Shown here piece by piece: positions 41,965 through 53,843 of a stretch of DNA of 64,000 nt (the stretch's first letter is position 1; each line of letters opens with the position of its first letter). A program made the translations under genes and the position numbers. The stretch comes from Odontocerum albicorne (Eukaryota; Arthropoda; Insecta; Trichoptera; Odontoceridae): contig OX463859.1 in assembly GCA_949825065.1 (NCBI GenBank), positions 12,910,452 through 12,974,451 on the forward strand, read 5' to 3'. The notes below the pieces were generated by a model. That model did no database searches. It was given only the letters and a program-made list of their open reading frames with translations, and had not been told where the DNA came from.

Positions 41965-42489
41965 TATAAAAGAAACGAAAAGAAATTTGTCAGCACGGCA
42001 TTTTTACCATATATAAAAGGAACAACAGACCGTATTGGAAGAATTTTAAATAAAAATAACATATCCACCATCTTTGGAACACACCAAAAAATTTCATCGT
42101 TAATAAGAAGTGTCAAGAGCAAAATACCAAATGAAAACCACGGGATATACCAGATACCGTGTTCAACATGTGAACGACCATACATAGGGAAGACTAATCG
42201 TCGAGTATCGGCACGCATCGCAGAACACCGCGTAGACGTCAAAAATAAAAATCCAACATCAACCCTAGCATTCCATGTTATGACAGAAGGGCATAAAATA
42301 AATTTTGATGATGCAAAAACCATAAAAAACGTTGATAGAGAAAGAGCAAGAACAACAAGAGAAGCCATCGAAATTTATCTTCAACCAAACTGTCTAAACA
42401 CACGTGATGACACACTAAGAATATCAAAAATATGGCATACAATATTAAATGAACGCAAGAAACCGATGATAAATAAAATAATAAAATAA
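41965..42489 (+). pseudogene. Penelope-like element, C-terminal part with GIY-YIG endonuclease
   Basis: The frame from 41965 (after an in-frame stop) reads to the stop at 42487-42489. It begins FVSTAFLPYIKGTTDRIGRI, the post-RT linker of Penelope-like polyproteins, then HQKISSLIRSVKSK. The endonuclease has GIYQIPCSTC...PYIGKTNRRVSARIAEH (42153-42233), with GIY, YIG, Arg and Glu of the catalytic core in place, and ends with REAIEIYLQPN and the C-terminal ISKIWHTIL. The RT domain is not present: it is cut off by the stop and the gap. About 174 codons are uninterrupted, so this copy is fairly young. The GIY-YIG nuclease nicks target DNA in this family. Confidence 0.9.
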
Positions 42490-42640
42490 AATAATAAAAA
42501 TAACCAAAAAGTAGCTACAAATAAAATAAATATTTAAAAGAAATTCTAATGAAAACTTATGGATCTATGGTCACAGAGTAAACAAACAAAAGCGCTAATT
42601 AACAAATGTCATTTTGACAGAAAGTCAATTCTAAATCAAT

Positions 42641-42694
42641 CTTTTCCCTGATGATGTTTTGGTGTAATCCAGAACGAAATATTGGAATATAAAG
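42641..42694 (+). ncRNA. Hammerhead-like fold (candidate) downstream of the Penelope-like ORF
   Basis: CTGATGA (42648-42654), one extra T, a 7-bp stem (GTTTTGG 42656-42662 with CCAGAAC 42669-42675), GAAA (42676-42679), a 4-5-bp stem (ATATT/AATAT, 42679-42690) and A at the expected cleavage position (42691). Core, stem II and stem III fit a hammerhead, which Penelope-like elements are known to carry. Stem I is not convincing (only TCTT/AAGA offset by several bases) and the extra T would disturb the core. Treat as a candidate or decayed ribozyme. Confidence 0.35.
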
Positions 42695-42769
42695 ACCACC
42701 ATGATGACTACACGGAGTACTCCAAAAGAATATTCAACGTATACTCCTCTCCGTGAAAATATAAAATAT

Positions 42770-43743
<974 letters not shown>

Positions 43744-44160
43744 TTATGTCGCGCCACATTGTTCTATGCCTTCCTATACTTCTCGTATCTGTGCAATTCT
43801 CAACACAAATAATTATAAAAACAACAATGAAAATTATCATCGAAATTATACCTTATCTTAGAAATGATATCTTAACTTAGAAATAATTCATCTATAGTAA
43901 AAACATTTAATATGATAAATTACTGAGATCCTTAAATTAACCGATAATATTTCCTGAGAAAATCGTGTACAATATTCCTTTACCGAGAAACATAATATTT
44001 TCTGCGTATCTTATTAGTTCAGAATTCAAGCGGTTGCAACAAATTATTTGTACACATCCTGCATAACAAGACTGCACACATTGGGCAATCATTATGGGCA
44101 TTTAATGGACTTTCATGGGATTTTGACTATATACTAAAGTGAAGTAAAGAATATGTTCTT
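43744..44160. other. No gene seen
   Basis: No motif recognised. Confidence 0.5.
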
Positions 44161-44164
44161 ATGC

Positions 44165-44420
44165 GTACATGCTCGTACATACCATCAAACAATTTCCCTA
44201 TCGAGGTAGACAGAGAAGACAGAGCGCAAGACTTTCATATCTCAAAATTCATTACCTCTTCTACATATCTATAACTTCTTATAAGTTCATTTTCAAATGA
44301 TCATTCACTTGGTTCAACTATATTTTCCTTGTTTTATCTGTATCACACCTTTCACTCACATTTGCATTAAATATTCGTTTTGTAAGTCTTTTTTCATTAA
44401 TTCCTTTATGTACGAGCGAA
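44165..44420 (-). pseudogene. LINE family A C-terminal relic
   Basis: Complement aligns with 22680-22880 and 53215-53450 (CATACCATCAAACAATTTCC, CTATCGAGGTAGACAGAGAA, the 'SAYP' end). Decayed. Confidence 0.6.
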
Positions 44421-45190
44421 ATTAAGTACATTCACATTAAAATCTATATTTACTCCAAATTTGTGATCCCTTATTTCTCCAAAAGTGCACATGTCAAAAT
44501 AAAAAATACACATACATATACAAAATTGCATGCAGATGTGTATAATTAAATTTTCTAAACAACTTTCTTTCTCAAACATTGCAAATTCCCGTTTCAAACT
44601 TACATTTATCACCGAAGTTAAGTGTAATTAACTTCTTTTTTCTGATGAATTAATAAAACTAAGATTTTTAACTTTGCCCTTTTTTGCAAAATTTAAAACA
44701 AGTTAGCCCATTTCCAAAACAACGTTTCCAATGAAAGCCCAGCTAAATCCTTTTTATATTGTATTTGATAGTATTTACTATTTTTACTAAAAAAAATACG
44801 TATGATATTTTACACTTAGGCCCAGTTTTTTTCAAACATCACGGGACCATCGCAATTACGAATCGACTATCGCAAAAAAAAAACAATAACGGAGCCGTAA
44901 TTGTGAAGGACAATTTTCCTTACAGGAATAATAAAATACACAATTGATCAAAACTGTAGTTTTTCTTTCATATGGTACACTTGAACATATCTAGTTAAAT
45001 ATTTACGTCACACTGAAGAGCGTTATCGGGACACAATATTGTCGAGACAGTAATCAAAATTTCGGGTTTAGAACCACCGCAGTAGGCATGGAACTCACGA
45101 TACGCCATTACACGTTTTAGTTTCACTACCGCACGAGAGAGGCGAGAACACTCGCACACGTATACGTAAGTTACAAGACGAGCTTTTTTT
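44421..45190. other. No gene identified; GC-richer patch at 45005-45180
   Basis: The patch contains CGGGTTTAGAACCACCGCAG and CTACCGCACGAGAGAGGCGA and a 66-codon minus frame (44995-45195) with YVCECSRLSRAVVKLKRVMA. No family was recognised. Confidence 0.35.
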
Positions 45191-45194
45191 ATCA

Positions 45195-45292
45195 AATAGG
45201 AAACCTTTTTTGGGTACCATCGGGAATCAAACTCAAAACCCCCGGGTGAAAGTCATGCGTTGTAACATGTAATCTATGGAGGCTGTCAAATT
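45195..45292 (-). repeat. tRNA-SINE head fragment
   Basis: Minus strand GACAGCCTCCATAGATTACA, decayed box B GAGTTTGATTCCCGATGG, and GGTACCCAAAAAAGG. Body and tail missing. Confidence 0.65.
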
Positions 45293-45900
45293 ACCATAAT
45301 ATTTCTTAAGATCCTTTCAGATGAAAGAAAAATAGACATAAGTAGCATGACCTATCGTACATTTTATCATATTTAATCAATCTAAAATGTATATAGTTGG
45401 ACGTTAGGTCCATACGAATATATTCTGTAAATATAAGATCCTAACATCTTAAGTCAATAAGAACACCTTCTTTGTATATAATACCCACCCAAGCTGATAT
45501 CATCTAATGCTTTCAAGTAAATGTTAGTGTTTTTCTCACAAATATTAAAAACCATTTTTTTCTACCTGTTAATCTAATCAATGTTACTAATGACATGGAA
45601 TTGGTATTGTCCTTAAATGGGTATTCTAAAATGTAATTAATAGAAGTTAATTGTTTGTGTCTCACATTTGTATTTCTTGAAAAGACGTGCGAATAGATCC
45701 TGAGGTCAGTAAGAACAAATGTTATTTATTGAAAATTGTCTTAAAAAGTACTGCGCATCGTTTGATTTATTGACAGTACGTTTATCTCGTATATTCGTCA
45801 CATCCGCAAAGTGGATAATGTTCATTTTGGTAAAAATCACATTTGACTCAAGGTAATTCTGAATCAACGTTTGTTGGTGATGCTCAACATAGATTGTTTC
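45293..45900. other. No gene seen
   Basis: AT-rich; no motif recognised. Confidence 0.5.
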
Positions 45901-45904
45901 ACTA

Positions 45905-46150
45905 AGGTTCAAAAGTTTCCGGCCTGCACAAGTAAGACCGTGTATATGTGTACTAATTCATACGCTCCGTCCTTGGCATGCTATAAAAAACGACTGAAAA
46001 TACTCTTAATTTCTAGTCAGTAATATAACGTGTTTCATTCCTGATTTTTCTTTCCTCTCCATCATCCCTTTATTTTCCTTTGATTGATGATATCTCATTT
46101 TTACTTTTATTATGGATATATTCATAAATTTCATAAAGATGAATAATCAG
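45905..46150 (+). pseudogene. LINE family K C-terminus and start of 3' UTR
   Basis: Plus strand YAPSLACYKKRLKILLISSQ, stop (45960-46020), equal to SLACFKKRLKKLLISSQ at 40085-40140, then the 3' UTR including GATTGATGATATCTCA. The tail is lost before the mariner at 46189. Confidence 0.68.
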
Positions 46151-46188
46151 TTAAATCCCACCACCAACCACGCTGTTGACATATTATA

Positions 46189-46923
46189 TTGGGTGTTAAC
46201 ATAAGTTGTGTCCGTTTTTTTTCCAAATGAAGAGAACAAGAGGACACAATAAAAAAAAATTACAACAAATTAGTCAATAATGTATTCTCCTTCATTATTT
46301 TACAACAAAGTAGTCAATAATGCATTCTACTCGTACAAGTTTGATTTTTGATTTTTAACGTTGATTTTTGTTGTTTTTACTCAACACATGTGGAACCCAA
46401 GCGCCGAACTTCTGAACTTTTCCTATTGATTTAAGATGGCGGTATGCAGTCATGTGAGAATTCATCTGCTCAGTCAATTCTACGGTGGTTTGAAGGGGAT
46501 CTTCATGAATAATATGGTTTAAACGGTCCTCATCGAAGTCAACTGGTCGTCCGGAACGCTCCATGTCTTTCAGGTCGAAATTACCGTCTTTGAAACGCAA
46601 AAACCATCGATGAGCTGACCTTTCATTCATAGCATCTTCACCGTTCACTTCGCAAATATCGCGAGCAGCTTTGGCAGCTTTATTCCCTCGATTGAACGCG
46701 AACAGAAGGAGGTGTCGAAAATGCTCACTTTAATCTACTTGACATTCCATTTTGAAGGCTTGTAATCAAATAAAATAATATATGTAACGTAAAAGCAAAT
46801 ACAATATCTTGTAGAGCAAAAATTTTTCTTTCGAATGACGTATAACATTTACCATTTTGATTTACTTTTGGTGCTCATTTTTAAATTTGGAAAAAAACGG
46901 ACACAACTTATGTTAACACCTAA
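46189..46923 (-). mobile_element. Internally deleted mariner (mariner-2)
   Basis: Inverted ends TTGGGTGTTAACATAAGTTG...(46189) and the complement ending 46923, alike over about 36 bp with one mismatch and one T-run length change, flanked by TA. 735 bp. The start TTRGGTG is of the mellifera/cecropia type. Everything from the linker onwards is deleted. Confidence 0.92.
46355..46750 (-). pseudogene. Mariner transposase, DNA-binding domain only
   Basis: It starts MECQVD at 46750, with a TAA at codon 7. The homology continues in frame (FRHLLLFAFNRGNKAAKAAR, DICEVNGEDAMNERSAHRWF, LRFKDGNFDLKD), then the second helix-turn-helix (QTTVELTEQMN) and the WVPHVL linker motif, ending NNKNQR and stop at 46355. 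A downstream ATG (46648) gives a 97-residue open frame that lacks the first helix-turn-helix. No catalytic domain remains. Confidence 0.88.
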
Positions 46924-48650
46924 TATATAATATCTTTTTTTATCTGATTATCAATTACGGTTAATTAAGTATTCAATTACCTGGTCAATGTTTGAGGTTA
47001 AAAGTTTCCTTCTGTTTTAAACCTTAATTTAATTATAGTTCTGTAGCCTTTACTAACATATTATTTTAATTAATTCTTTATGAAAATTGGTCAATTTTGC
47101 ATTAAAACTTCACGAGTTCTTGCGTGTTATTCATTACTTTTTTTAATGTTAAGAATATAAATAACACTTAACAATTTTACATTGGTTTAATATAAAGGTT
47201 GATCTAGTACAAGTGCACACCAAAAAAGCCTCTATTTTGTGAATATAGAGAACACTTTGCCAGGCAAAGCCTGTGACACAGTGGACTTATTTCACCATCG
47301 TAAATATTGTATGTGTCCTTATATTAAAACGCATTTGGCTGAAATATTCATAATCTGTGTTCCACTCTTACACATACTAAAATCCCAATTATTACGTGCA
47401 CTATTCCAACTGCTTTATAATTTTAACAACCACGTTAAAATAATGTCCAATAACTCCTCATCGCATGCTCTACATTCGCATTAGTTAGTAACTCCTATGT
47501 GGTGATCTCCAAAAGCTTAACATGTTTTTTCGTTTTGACATATTAAGCAATGCTAACTGAGAAGAAGATTGAACAATTCGCAAACTTAGTAAATAAATTG
47601 AGGTTTAATCTGAAAAAGTCTTCATATCAAGTTATCCTAGGAGAACAATTAACATGTCCTTAAGTTTTTGGGGTCTTTTTGTCCACCCGGGACCCTACTT
47701 CTGTGCGGATTGCGTCAGAGTCTCTTAGATCTTCCGAAATTATTCATCACTCAAAACTAGAAATTCCACCTGGACACACGTAGGCAGGTTTGATACCTTG
47801 GTTGAGCAATTCCTCACGTGCATTGTGCAACACTAAAGCGGTACAGTTAGAAGTTGATGACCAAATCGAGTATTTTTAGACCTTCCGCCTATCGCCTCGC
47901 TGTATAGGTACATTGAATGTATGGTAGAAGACATTTACGAGTGATAACTGGGGTCAAGGCTTGAAAAAGATTTTTTCTTGATGCGATATGCTAATAAATA
48001 TTTATTCTTGTATACGGGCTTTATAAAACATGTTTTTTTCTTTTTACTTTAAAATAGATATCACTAAGTTTCCAGCCTGAATTAGTGAGAGCGTGTGTGA
48101 ACAAATAAAACAAATTCCACGCCCAACGCATTGTTAGACCATGTTACGATTAAAACTTGATACTTCTACCTTCGGTGGTATGTCAAATGGATCAGATAGA
48201 AGACGTGTTGTTTCATTATATTCTGAAATGTTAAAAATGAAATATCGTAATCAAGTTTATTTCAAACCGCAATCTTCAAACTGTTAAGTCCAACCTTTCA
48301 CTGTTAAATGTGATGGAAATAACTTCTTTGTAGACAGTATTTTTTTAAATAAACTTGATAAACTTGCGATACTTAATTTTAAACATTTCATATTATAACG
48401 AAACAACACATCTTTAACAACAGATTGGTTAAAGTTAACAATTAAATAACACGTTGGTAACACTACACTACCGCACACGGAAAGATAAGGATAACCGCAT
48501 TGAAGGATAAAATATAGGTCGTATTATTTTTTTTCCATCGAGTTTAGTAAATAGTGCCCATCTTGATCTATGGGATCGTAGCCTGGGTATTAAAAGGAAG
48601 TGATAACGGTAAAAAAATTCATCATCACAATGTATGATAGAGTAAGGAAT
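46924..48650. other. No gene seen (1.7 kb)
   Basis: AT-rich. 48060-48100 (TTTCCAGCCTGAATTAGTGA) is weakly like 45915-45950, upstream of a LINE K relic. Open frames at 47239-47484 and 48284-48478 have no family motif. Confidence 0.5.
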
Positions 48651-48654
48651 GATC

Positions 48655-49085
48655 GAATAAAAGACTACTAGTAATAATAATAATAAAAATACAATTTATA
48701 TAGCGTCGTTTAGAGAGCAAACTCTCCTCAAGGGTTCCCAACTTAGGGTTCGAACCCACTCATAAAATTTGATAAAATCTCTCAAAAAATGATCGTCTTT
48801 AAGTGCTTCTTAAAGTTGTACACGTCACCCATATTTCTGATACTGGAAGTCAGATCATTCCATACCACAGAATCAGCAACAGCAAAATATTTATCATAAT
48901 ACCCCACCCTATTAGATTGATTTAGAAAATCCAATTCATTAGATGAATAATAAATCGACCTCAAAGTTCTACTTCTCTCCAAATTATCATCCCTCAGACA
49001 CAGATTCGAGAGGTATAATGGAGACACTCCATTAAGGGACTTCAATTTAAAGAGATAAAGTTTGAAATCTGTTGGCAACATTTCA
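48655..49085 (-). pseudogene. LINE family F C-terminus and 3' UTR
   Basis: Minus-strand frame 49081-48782: LYLFKLKSLNGVSPLYLSNL, then RVGYYDKYFAVADSVVWNDL, SIRNMGDVYNFKKHLKTIIF and stop. The 99-codon frame is open and is the conserved end of a jockey/CR1-like ORF2. The 3' UTR ends CCTTGAGGAGAGTTTGCTCT...TATAAATTGTATTTTTATTA with a (TTA)n tail (48675-48690). It is the best-preserved of the four family F copies and is 5'-truncated. Confidence 0.82.
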
Positions 49086-50255
49086 GCCAGTGTAGACTTT
49101 AAAAGAAAGTCGACATTCTTCGTTATTTTTAGGAAAGATGGATATTGAAAGATTGAGTTGCGAAAGACTTACAAAATAAATATGTATTGTATATGTCTGA
49201 ATTGATTGCAGAGCGAGAAAAGAGAAAACCGTGGAAAAATTGGAAAGAAATAGTTCTAGATGATGGAAGTAAAGAACAAGGAGACAGATTCCACCAGGAT
49301 ATGAAAGATATGGAGTAAAGGTACCAGGGACGTTAGAACATGAATATGGTGGCTGAATTCTGCTGGTATCTGAAATATGACTGGATTTGAAAATTGGTTT
49401 TGAGTAAAAACACAACCAAACTATCATTTGAAGAAAAAAGAAATATGTTATTCAATTAAGTTTATGGTGTAAGTGTATACGAGTATAGTGTAAATGTATA
49501 TTTTTTTTATTATTTATGTATTTGTTGTTAATATTTTCTGTTTTTTTTTGCAAATATTGTTAGTAAAAATTATAAAACATAAATAATTAATTCTTTCGTT
49601 TTCCAGTTTGTGTTAAATCCTTACGTTATATTTCAGTTTTCAAATCAACGTAATATACTAAACTAAATGAGGATAATTTTATACAAATCCCAGACAAAAA
49701 ATAATAATTTTGTAGACCTGTGTTCGAAACATTACATAGACATCTCATGGTCGCAAAACATTGAAATTGTTCACAAGTTTTTGATGTGCGCATTATGTCA
49801 AACTTTTATTCCTTGTTCTACGGTAAAATGAGTAAAAACTTATTTTTACGATGATGTGACACATTAAATGTGTAAACAGAAATCTAATAATTTGAATTCG
49901 TAAAATATAATATTTGATTACCAATTTTAGAAGATTTAAAAAAAAATCCCAGAATGAATATTTTTTTAAATGTCCCAAATGGTTCTTTCCTTTAGATGTT
50001 CCCGCCCAGATTACCATGCACTAAATGCTCAGATTTTTTTAATTGTTCCCAAATTGAATATTTTTTTCAAATAATCCTAACGATTGTTTTCTTCAGATAT
50101 TTCCACCCAGATTGCCATCCACCAAACGTTCCGATTTATTTTTCAATGTTACCAGATTGAATATGTTTATTCCACTTAACATTTTTCAAGCCATTCATAT
50201 CAAAACAATTGTTTTAGTCCTACGACAAATGATTTGCTTTATACTTTACTCATAT
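49086..50255. other. No gene seen
   Basis: Unassigned. The 114-codon minus frame 49083-49427 and the 74-codon frame 49793-50017 have no recognised motif. A word repeated at 49985-50020, 50085-50115 (AGATRTTYCCRCCCAGATT) hints at a diverged duplication. Confidence 0.45.
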
Positions 50256-50257
50256 TA

Positions 50258-50425
50258 TTGTACACTATATTTTCGTTGTATATAGTGCAATCTCGTGGGC
50301 TTATTGACATGCGGCAATCTCTCGAAATCATCCAGAAAAAAAATTAAAAAGGCTTTAAGTTGAAACCAAACCCTTAACTCCCGGGGGCTAAAAGTTTACC
50401 AACTAGACTATGGAGACTGCCTCAA
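50258..50425 (-). mobile_element. tRNA-derived SINE, diverged
   Basis: Minus strand GCAGTCTCCATAGTCTAGTT GGTAAAC head, body GGTTTCAACTTAAAGCC, tail TTTCGAGAGATTGCCGCATG and TTGCACTATATACAACGA. Box B lost. Confidence 0.78.
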
Positions 50426-50594
50426 ACCTAATAAGAAATACATGAGATGCTGAAATAAATTTATTAAATCGATTGGTGTTTTATTTGCATTACAGTTTAA
50501 AAAAATGCAACATCATAGGAAAATATGGTGATATTAGAACAGCACACTTTCATTGCATTTCATTAAAAAAAACATTAGCAATTTAAACTAATTA

Positions 50595-50780
50595 TACAGT
50601 ACAACCTGCCGGGCTTATTGCCATGTGGCAATATCTTCCAACCAACCAGAAAGATGTTGAAGAGACCTTAAGTTAAAATCCAGACAAGAGTCCTTTTTTA
50701 AAAAAATCTGGGTTCCAGCGGAATCTGTACCCGCAACATTCGAGCTGGGAGACAGGCCAACTAGGCCATGGAAATCGTCG
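50595..50780 (-). mobile_element. tRNA-derived SINE
   Basis: Minus strand: CGACGATTTCCATGGCCTAG TTGG, box B GCGGGTACAGATTCCGC, body TAACTTAAGGTCTCTTCAAC, tail GGTTGGTTGGAAGATATTGC and GCCCGGCAGGTTGTACTGTA. The head is partly duplicated at 50785-50820 (TTACCAACTAGGCCATGGAA). Confidence 0.85.
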
Positions 50781-50817
50781 TTGAACTCTTACCAACTAGG
50801 CCATGGAAATTATTGTT

Positions 50818-50882
50818 GAATTTGCCATTGGTGCCACCGGAGATGTCTATGTAAGCCAATTTATGATAGGCTTATCCCGTAG
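50818..50882. repeat. Short dispersed block shared with 62327-62370
   Basis: TTGGTGCCACCGGAGATGTC...AAGCCAATTTATGATAGG matches TTGGTGGCACCAGAGATGAC...AAGCCAATTTGTGATAGG at 62327. Both lie next to a SINE. Confidence 0.75.
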
Positions 50883-51588
50883 TAAGGATATTTTGTACTT
50901 GCAGTTTGTCTGCGTCTTATTTGCCTATTGGGTGGGTCCCTGATAAATAGCAACAATTATACGCTATTCGGCTCAATATGTTATATTGCTGTTTTCTCTT
51001 AACCCTTATCTTGGCAAAGTTCAATTTATCAAAATACTAACGTGTTTCTTTGGTGATTCCTTGATATATGGTAAGTTATGAAATAAAATTGAGGAAAAAA
51101 AATCACAACTTTTCCTTATAGTTTTTTTTTATATGTAACACCCACGTTACATTGCCAAAATATCAATTTTTATAAAACACGAAAAGCGTTATAAAATGAT
51201 TCTATAATCTAAAACAAGAACAACATTTACATAGCTGAATTATCAACAAATAAAATGGTTTGAATAATTTTTCTCTACATGTAGTGATTAATAAAATATT
51301 TCAAGATTACCCCAATTTTCAAAACGCGCCCACGCTGTCCAGACATGTTGACCCGATGTCATTTGAAAGCTTGTAGTGTTGTCAATATTTATCACCGGAT
51401 GATAACACTGCACACAATAGTGCATGTATAGTATTTGAATGTGTTGTCATATTTGAAATTACGTTCGAGTTTCTGGATTAAAAAAAAAAACTAAATTAGT
51501 GCAACACCTGTGTTGTAATGCCAATATAAGGGTTATCTGACCAATGATGTTGTTGAGCGTGTCATGTAATACGTTATTAACGTATATC
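50883..51588. other. No gene seen
   Basis: AT-rich; no motif recognised. Confidence 0.5.
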
Positions 51589-51589
51589 T

Positions 51590-51850
51590 CTTATACTGTC
51601 TACCATGTTGTCTTCAGCCTTCCGCCAACTCATCAAAGATGACATTTTTTGGGAGTCTGGAGTTAGGCATATGTCGAAAACGTGCCACCAGACTGTAGTT
51701 GAAGCTCTAGTAGTTTGTTATGCTTAAAACTTTATTGTCTGATAATCTGTGATACCATCAAATCTTCATTATTTGTCTGAGATGCCTCTGCTGACATATT
51801 TCGAATGCTTGAACGTGTCGTCTTTTAGCATATGATTGTTATCAATATTA
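51590..51850 (-). pseudogene. LINE family C reverse-transcriptase tail
   Basis: Minus strand: QQRHLRQIMKI.WYHRLSDN, KVLSITNY.SFNYSLVARFR, HMPNSRLPKNVIFDELAEG (51800-51615), matching 'RCLR.IL.I.WYDR..D.EVL........L...LRW.GHV.RMPD.RLPK...YGELAEGKR'. One or two frame changes and a stop. Confidence 0.7.
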
Positions 51851-51984
51851 TCTATTTCAGAAAAAAATATTACATTAAATATTCCGTAAGCAATGGGGAA
51901 AAAAAGAAACGAAAATATTCATTAATTGCATATTTATCATATATAATATAATAGAATCGGACGGTATCAAAATCTGTTGACAAG

Positions 51985-52750
51985 ATTATGGTTCACAACA
52001 CTATTTTAGTACCAACTTTAATGTATGGAATGGTTCACAAATCTATTTAAGTACCAACTTTAATGTATGGAATGGTTCACAACATTATTTTAGTACCAAC
52101 TTTAATGTATGGAATGGTTCACAACACTATTTTAGTACCAACTTTAATGTATGGAATGGTTCACAACACTATTTTAGTACCTACTTTAATGTATGGAATG
52201 GTTCACAACACTATTTTAGTACCAACTTTAATTTATGGAATGGTTCACAACACTATTTTAGTACCAACTTTAATGTATGGAATGGTTCACAACACTATTT
52301 TAGTACCAACTTTAATGTATGGAATGGTTCACAACACTATTTTAGTACAAACTTTAATGTATGGAAGTGTGAAAAATACTAAAATGAGCCGAATAATTTG
52401 CTGTAGAAGTGTGCATTGAGAAAAAGAAATCGGGTGACAATGTATTATAGAATACGAAATAAAGTAAGTAGGAATGAATGTGAACTGAAGGCTGATTTAT
52501 TAAGTAAGATCAAGAAGAGCACTCTGCGATGGTTTGGGCATGTAGAACAAATGAAATAAGTAATACTAACAAAACAAATACAGAGTGCAAATGTAAGTGG
52601 AAAGCATGGCCGAGGTAGACCAAAGAAATAATGGTTGTATTAAGTGAATGGATGTAGAATTGGCAAAAGATGTACGAGTATGTAGCTTTAGGAAAGTTTG
52701 GCGCCTCCTCAGCCTAACTCGATATAAACTGCGTAATGGTGTGTGTGTGT
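51985..52750 (+). pseudogene. LINE family A relic containing an in-frame minisatellite
   Basis: Nine units encoding MVHNTILVPTLMYG (the family's 'VHN.ILVPTLMYGSE.W' block) are followed, after a gap, by MYYRIRNKVSRNECELKADL, LSKIKKSTLRWFGHVEQMK, stop, then VSGKHGRGRPKK-like text and 'MDVELAKDVRVCSFRKVWRLLSLTRYKL' near 52645-52735. The tail is thus almost complete, with a few stops. The RT core is absent. Confidence 0.8.
51988..52365. repeat. 42-bp in-frame minisatellite, nine units
   Basis: Unit ATGGTTCACAACACTATTTT AGTACCAACTTTAATGTATG GA, nine copies of exactly 42 bp with few differences. 42 bp equals 14 codons, so the reading frame of the LINE segment is kept through the whole array (52063-52365 open). 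Confidence 0.97.
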
Positions 52751-53213
52751 TAATATTCAAAAGGTTCATTAGTTAATTAAAGTTTATGCTAATGAGAAAT
52801 AACAGTCAATGGAGTTGCGTGTTATTTAGATTTGAAGATAAAAAGTTGTTTACAAGATTAATTAATTCTTACATTTTTTTAACCACATTTTAAACCTTGC
52901 ATCAATATTGTTAAAAAATAATGGTTCGTGTCTCGGCTGACACCTTAATTTCATTGCGCGGTGAAGCCTCCGCGTAAAACTTTGCAACTAATATGACTTG
53001 CTAATGAAGTCGAGTATCGTTTGTAAATTTAGTTTGAAAAAATTACGCTAGATGGTAACCATGATTATATTGTATTTTATATATGCCCATTTTTCAGTGA
53101 TATAAGAAAATTTATTCTGAATATATTGGTTGAAATGTTTTATTTGAATGTATATATATTGTAAATATGCATTTTTTTGTTATATTAAATATTTATCAGT
53201 TAAATATGTATTG
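52751..53213. other. No gene seen
   Basis: AT-rich; no motif recognised. Confidence 0.5.
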
Positions 53214-53214
53214 A

Positions 53215-53760
53215 CTTACATACATACCATCACACCATTTACCTCTAGGGGTAAGCAGAGAGAAAAGAGCGGAAAACTTTCCTATCTCGCCACACATGCT
53301 TCGCTTCTTCTACATCCCTACATACAACTAAGATTTTTCTGAAGTTCTACGTCTCTTTCTTTCCAAATATCATTAACTTGATCCAACCATACATTCCTTT
53401 GTCTTCATCTACCACGTCTTCCACTCACATTTGCAGTACATATTTATTTTCTTAGGTTTTCATCATTCATTGGTTCTAATTGTATAAACCATCTCATAGT
53501 GATTTTCTTCATCTTACTTAACACATATCAGACTTAGATTTACATTCATCCCTTATTACTTCATTTCGTATTCTTTAATAAACTGTCACACCATTTATTA
53601 GTCTAAGGATACGTATTGTTACTGCATTTATTCGGCTCCTTTCAGCCTTTCCACTTCCAAGTTTCACTTCCATACATCAAAGTTAGTACTTAAATACTGT
53701 TGTGGACTATAAACGCAGAATTTGATATACGTCTGAGTGCCTTGTATCGGACGTATGTGT
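53215..53760 (-). pseudogene. LINE family A reverse-transcriptase tail
   Basis: The complement aligns throughout with 22680-23190: GGAAGTGAAACTTGGAAGTG ('GSETW'), the 'VTVY.RIRNEVIRDECK' block, 'MKKITMRWFIQLEPMNDEN' and the terminal 'SAYP' region. Many frameshifts. Adjacent to the LTR at 53844. Confidence 0.68.
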
Positions 53761-53843
53761 CCACCAAGAAAATATGATTTTGTATATTATCACCCAAGAA
53801 AATATGATTTTGTTTTGTATGATATGTAGATATGTAATTATTG

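Noticed and set aside
41643..42368. 241-codon minus-strand frame across the gap
   Set aside because: Mostly N, and the readable part lies opposite the Penelope-like ORF on the plus strand.
52063..52419. 118-codon repeat protein MVHNTILVPTLMYG
   Set aside because: The unit is a known LINE post-RT segment and the flanks are decayed LINE sequence. It is an intragenic minisatellite, not a gene.
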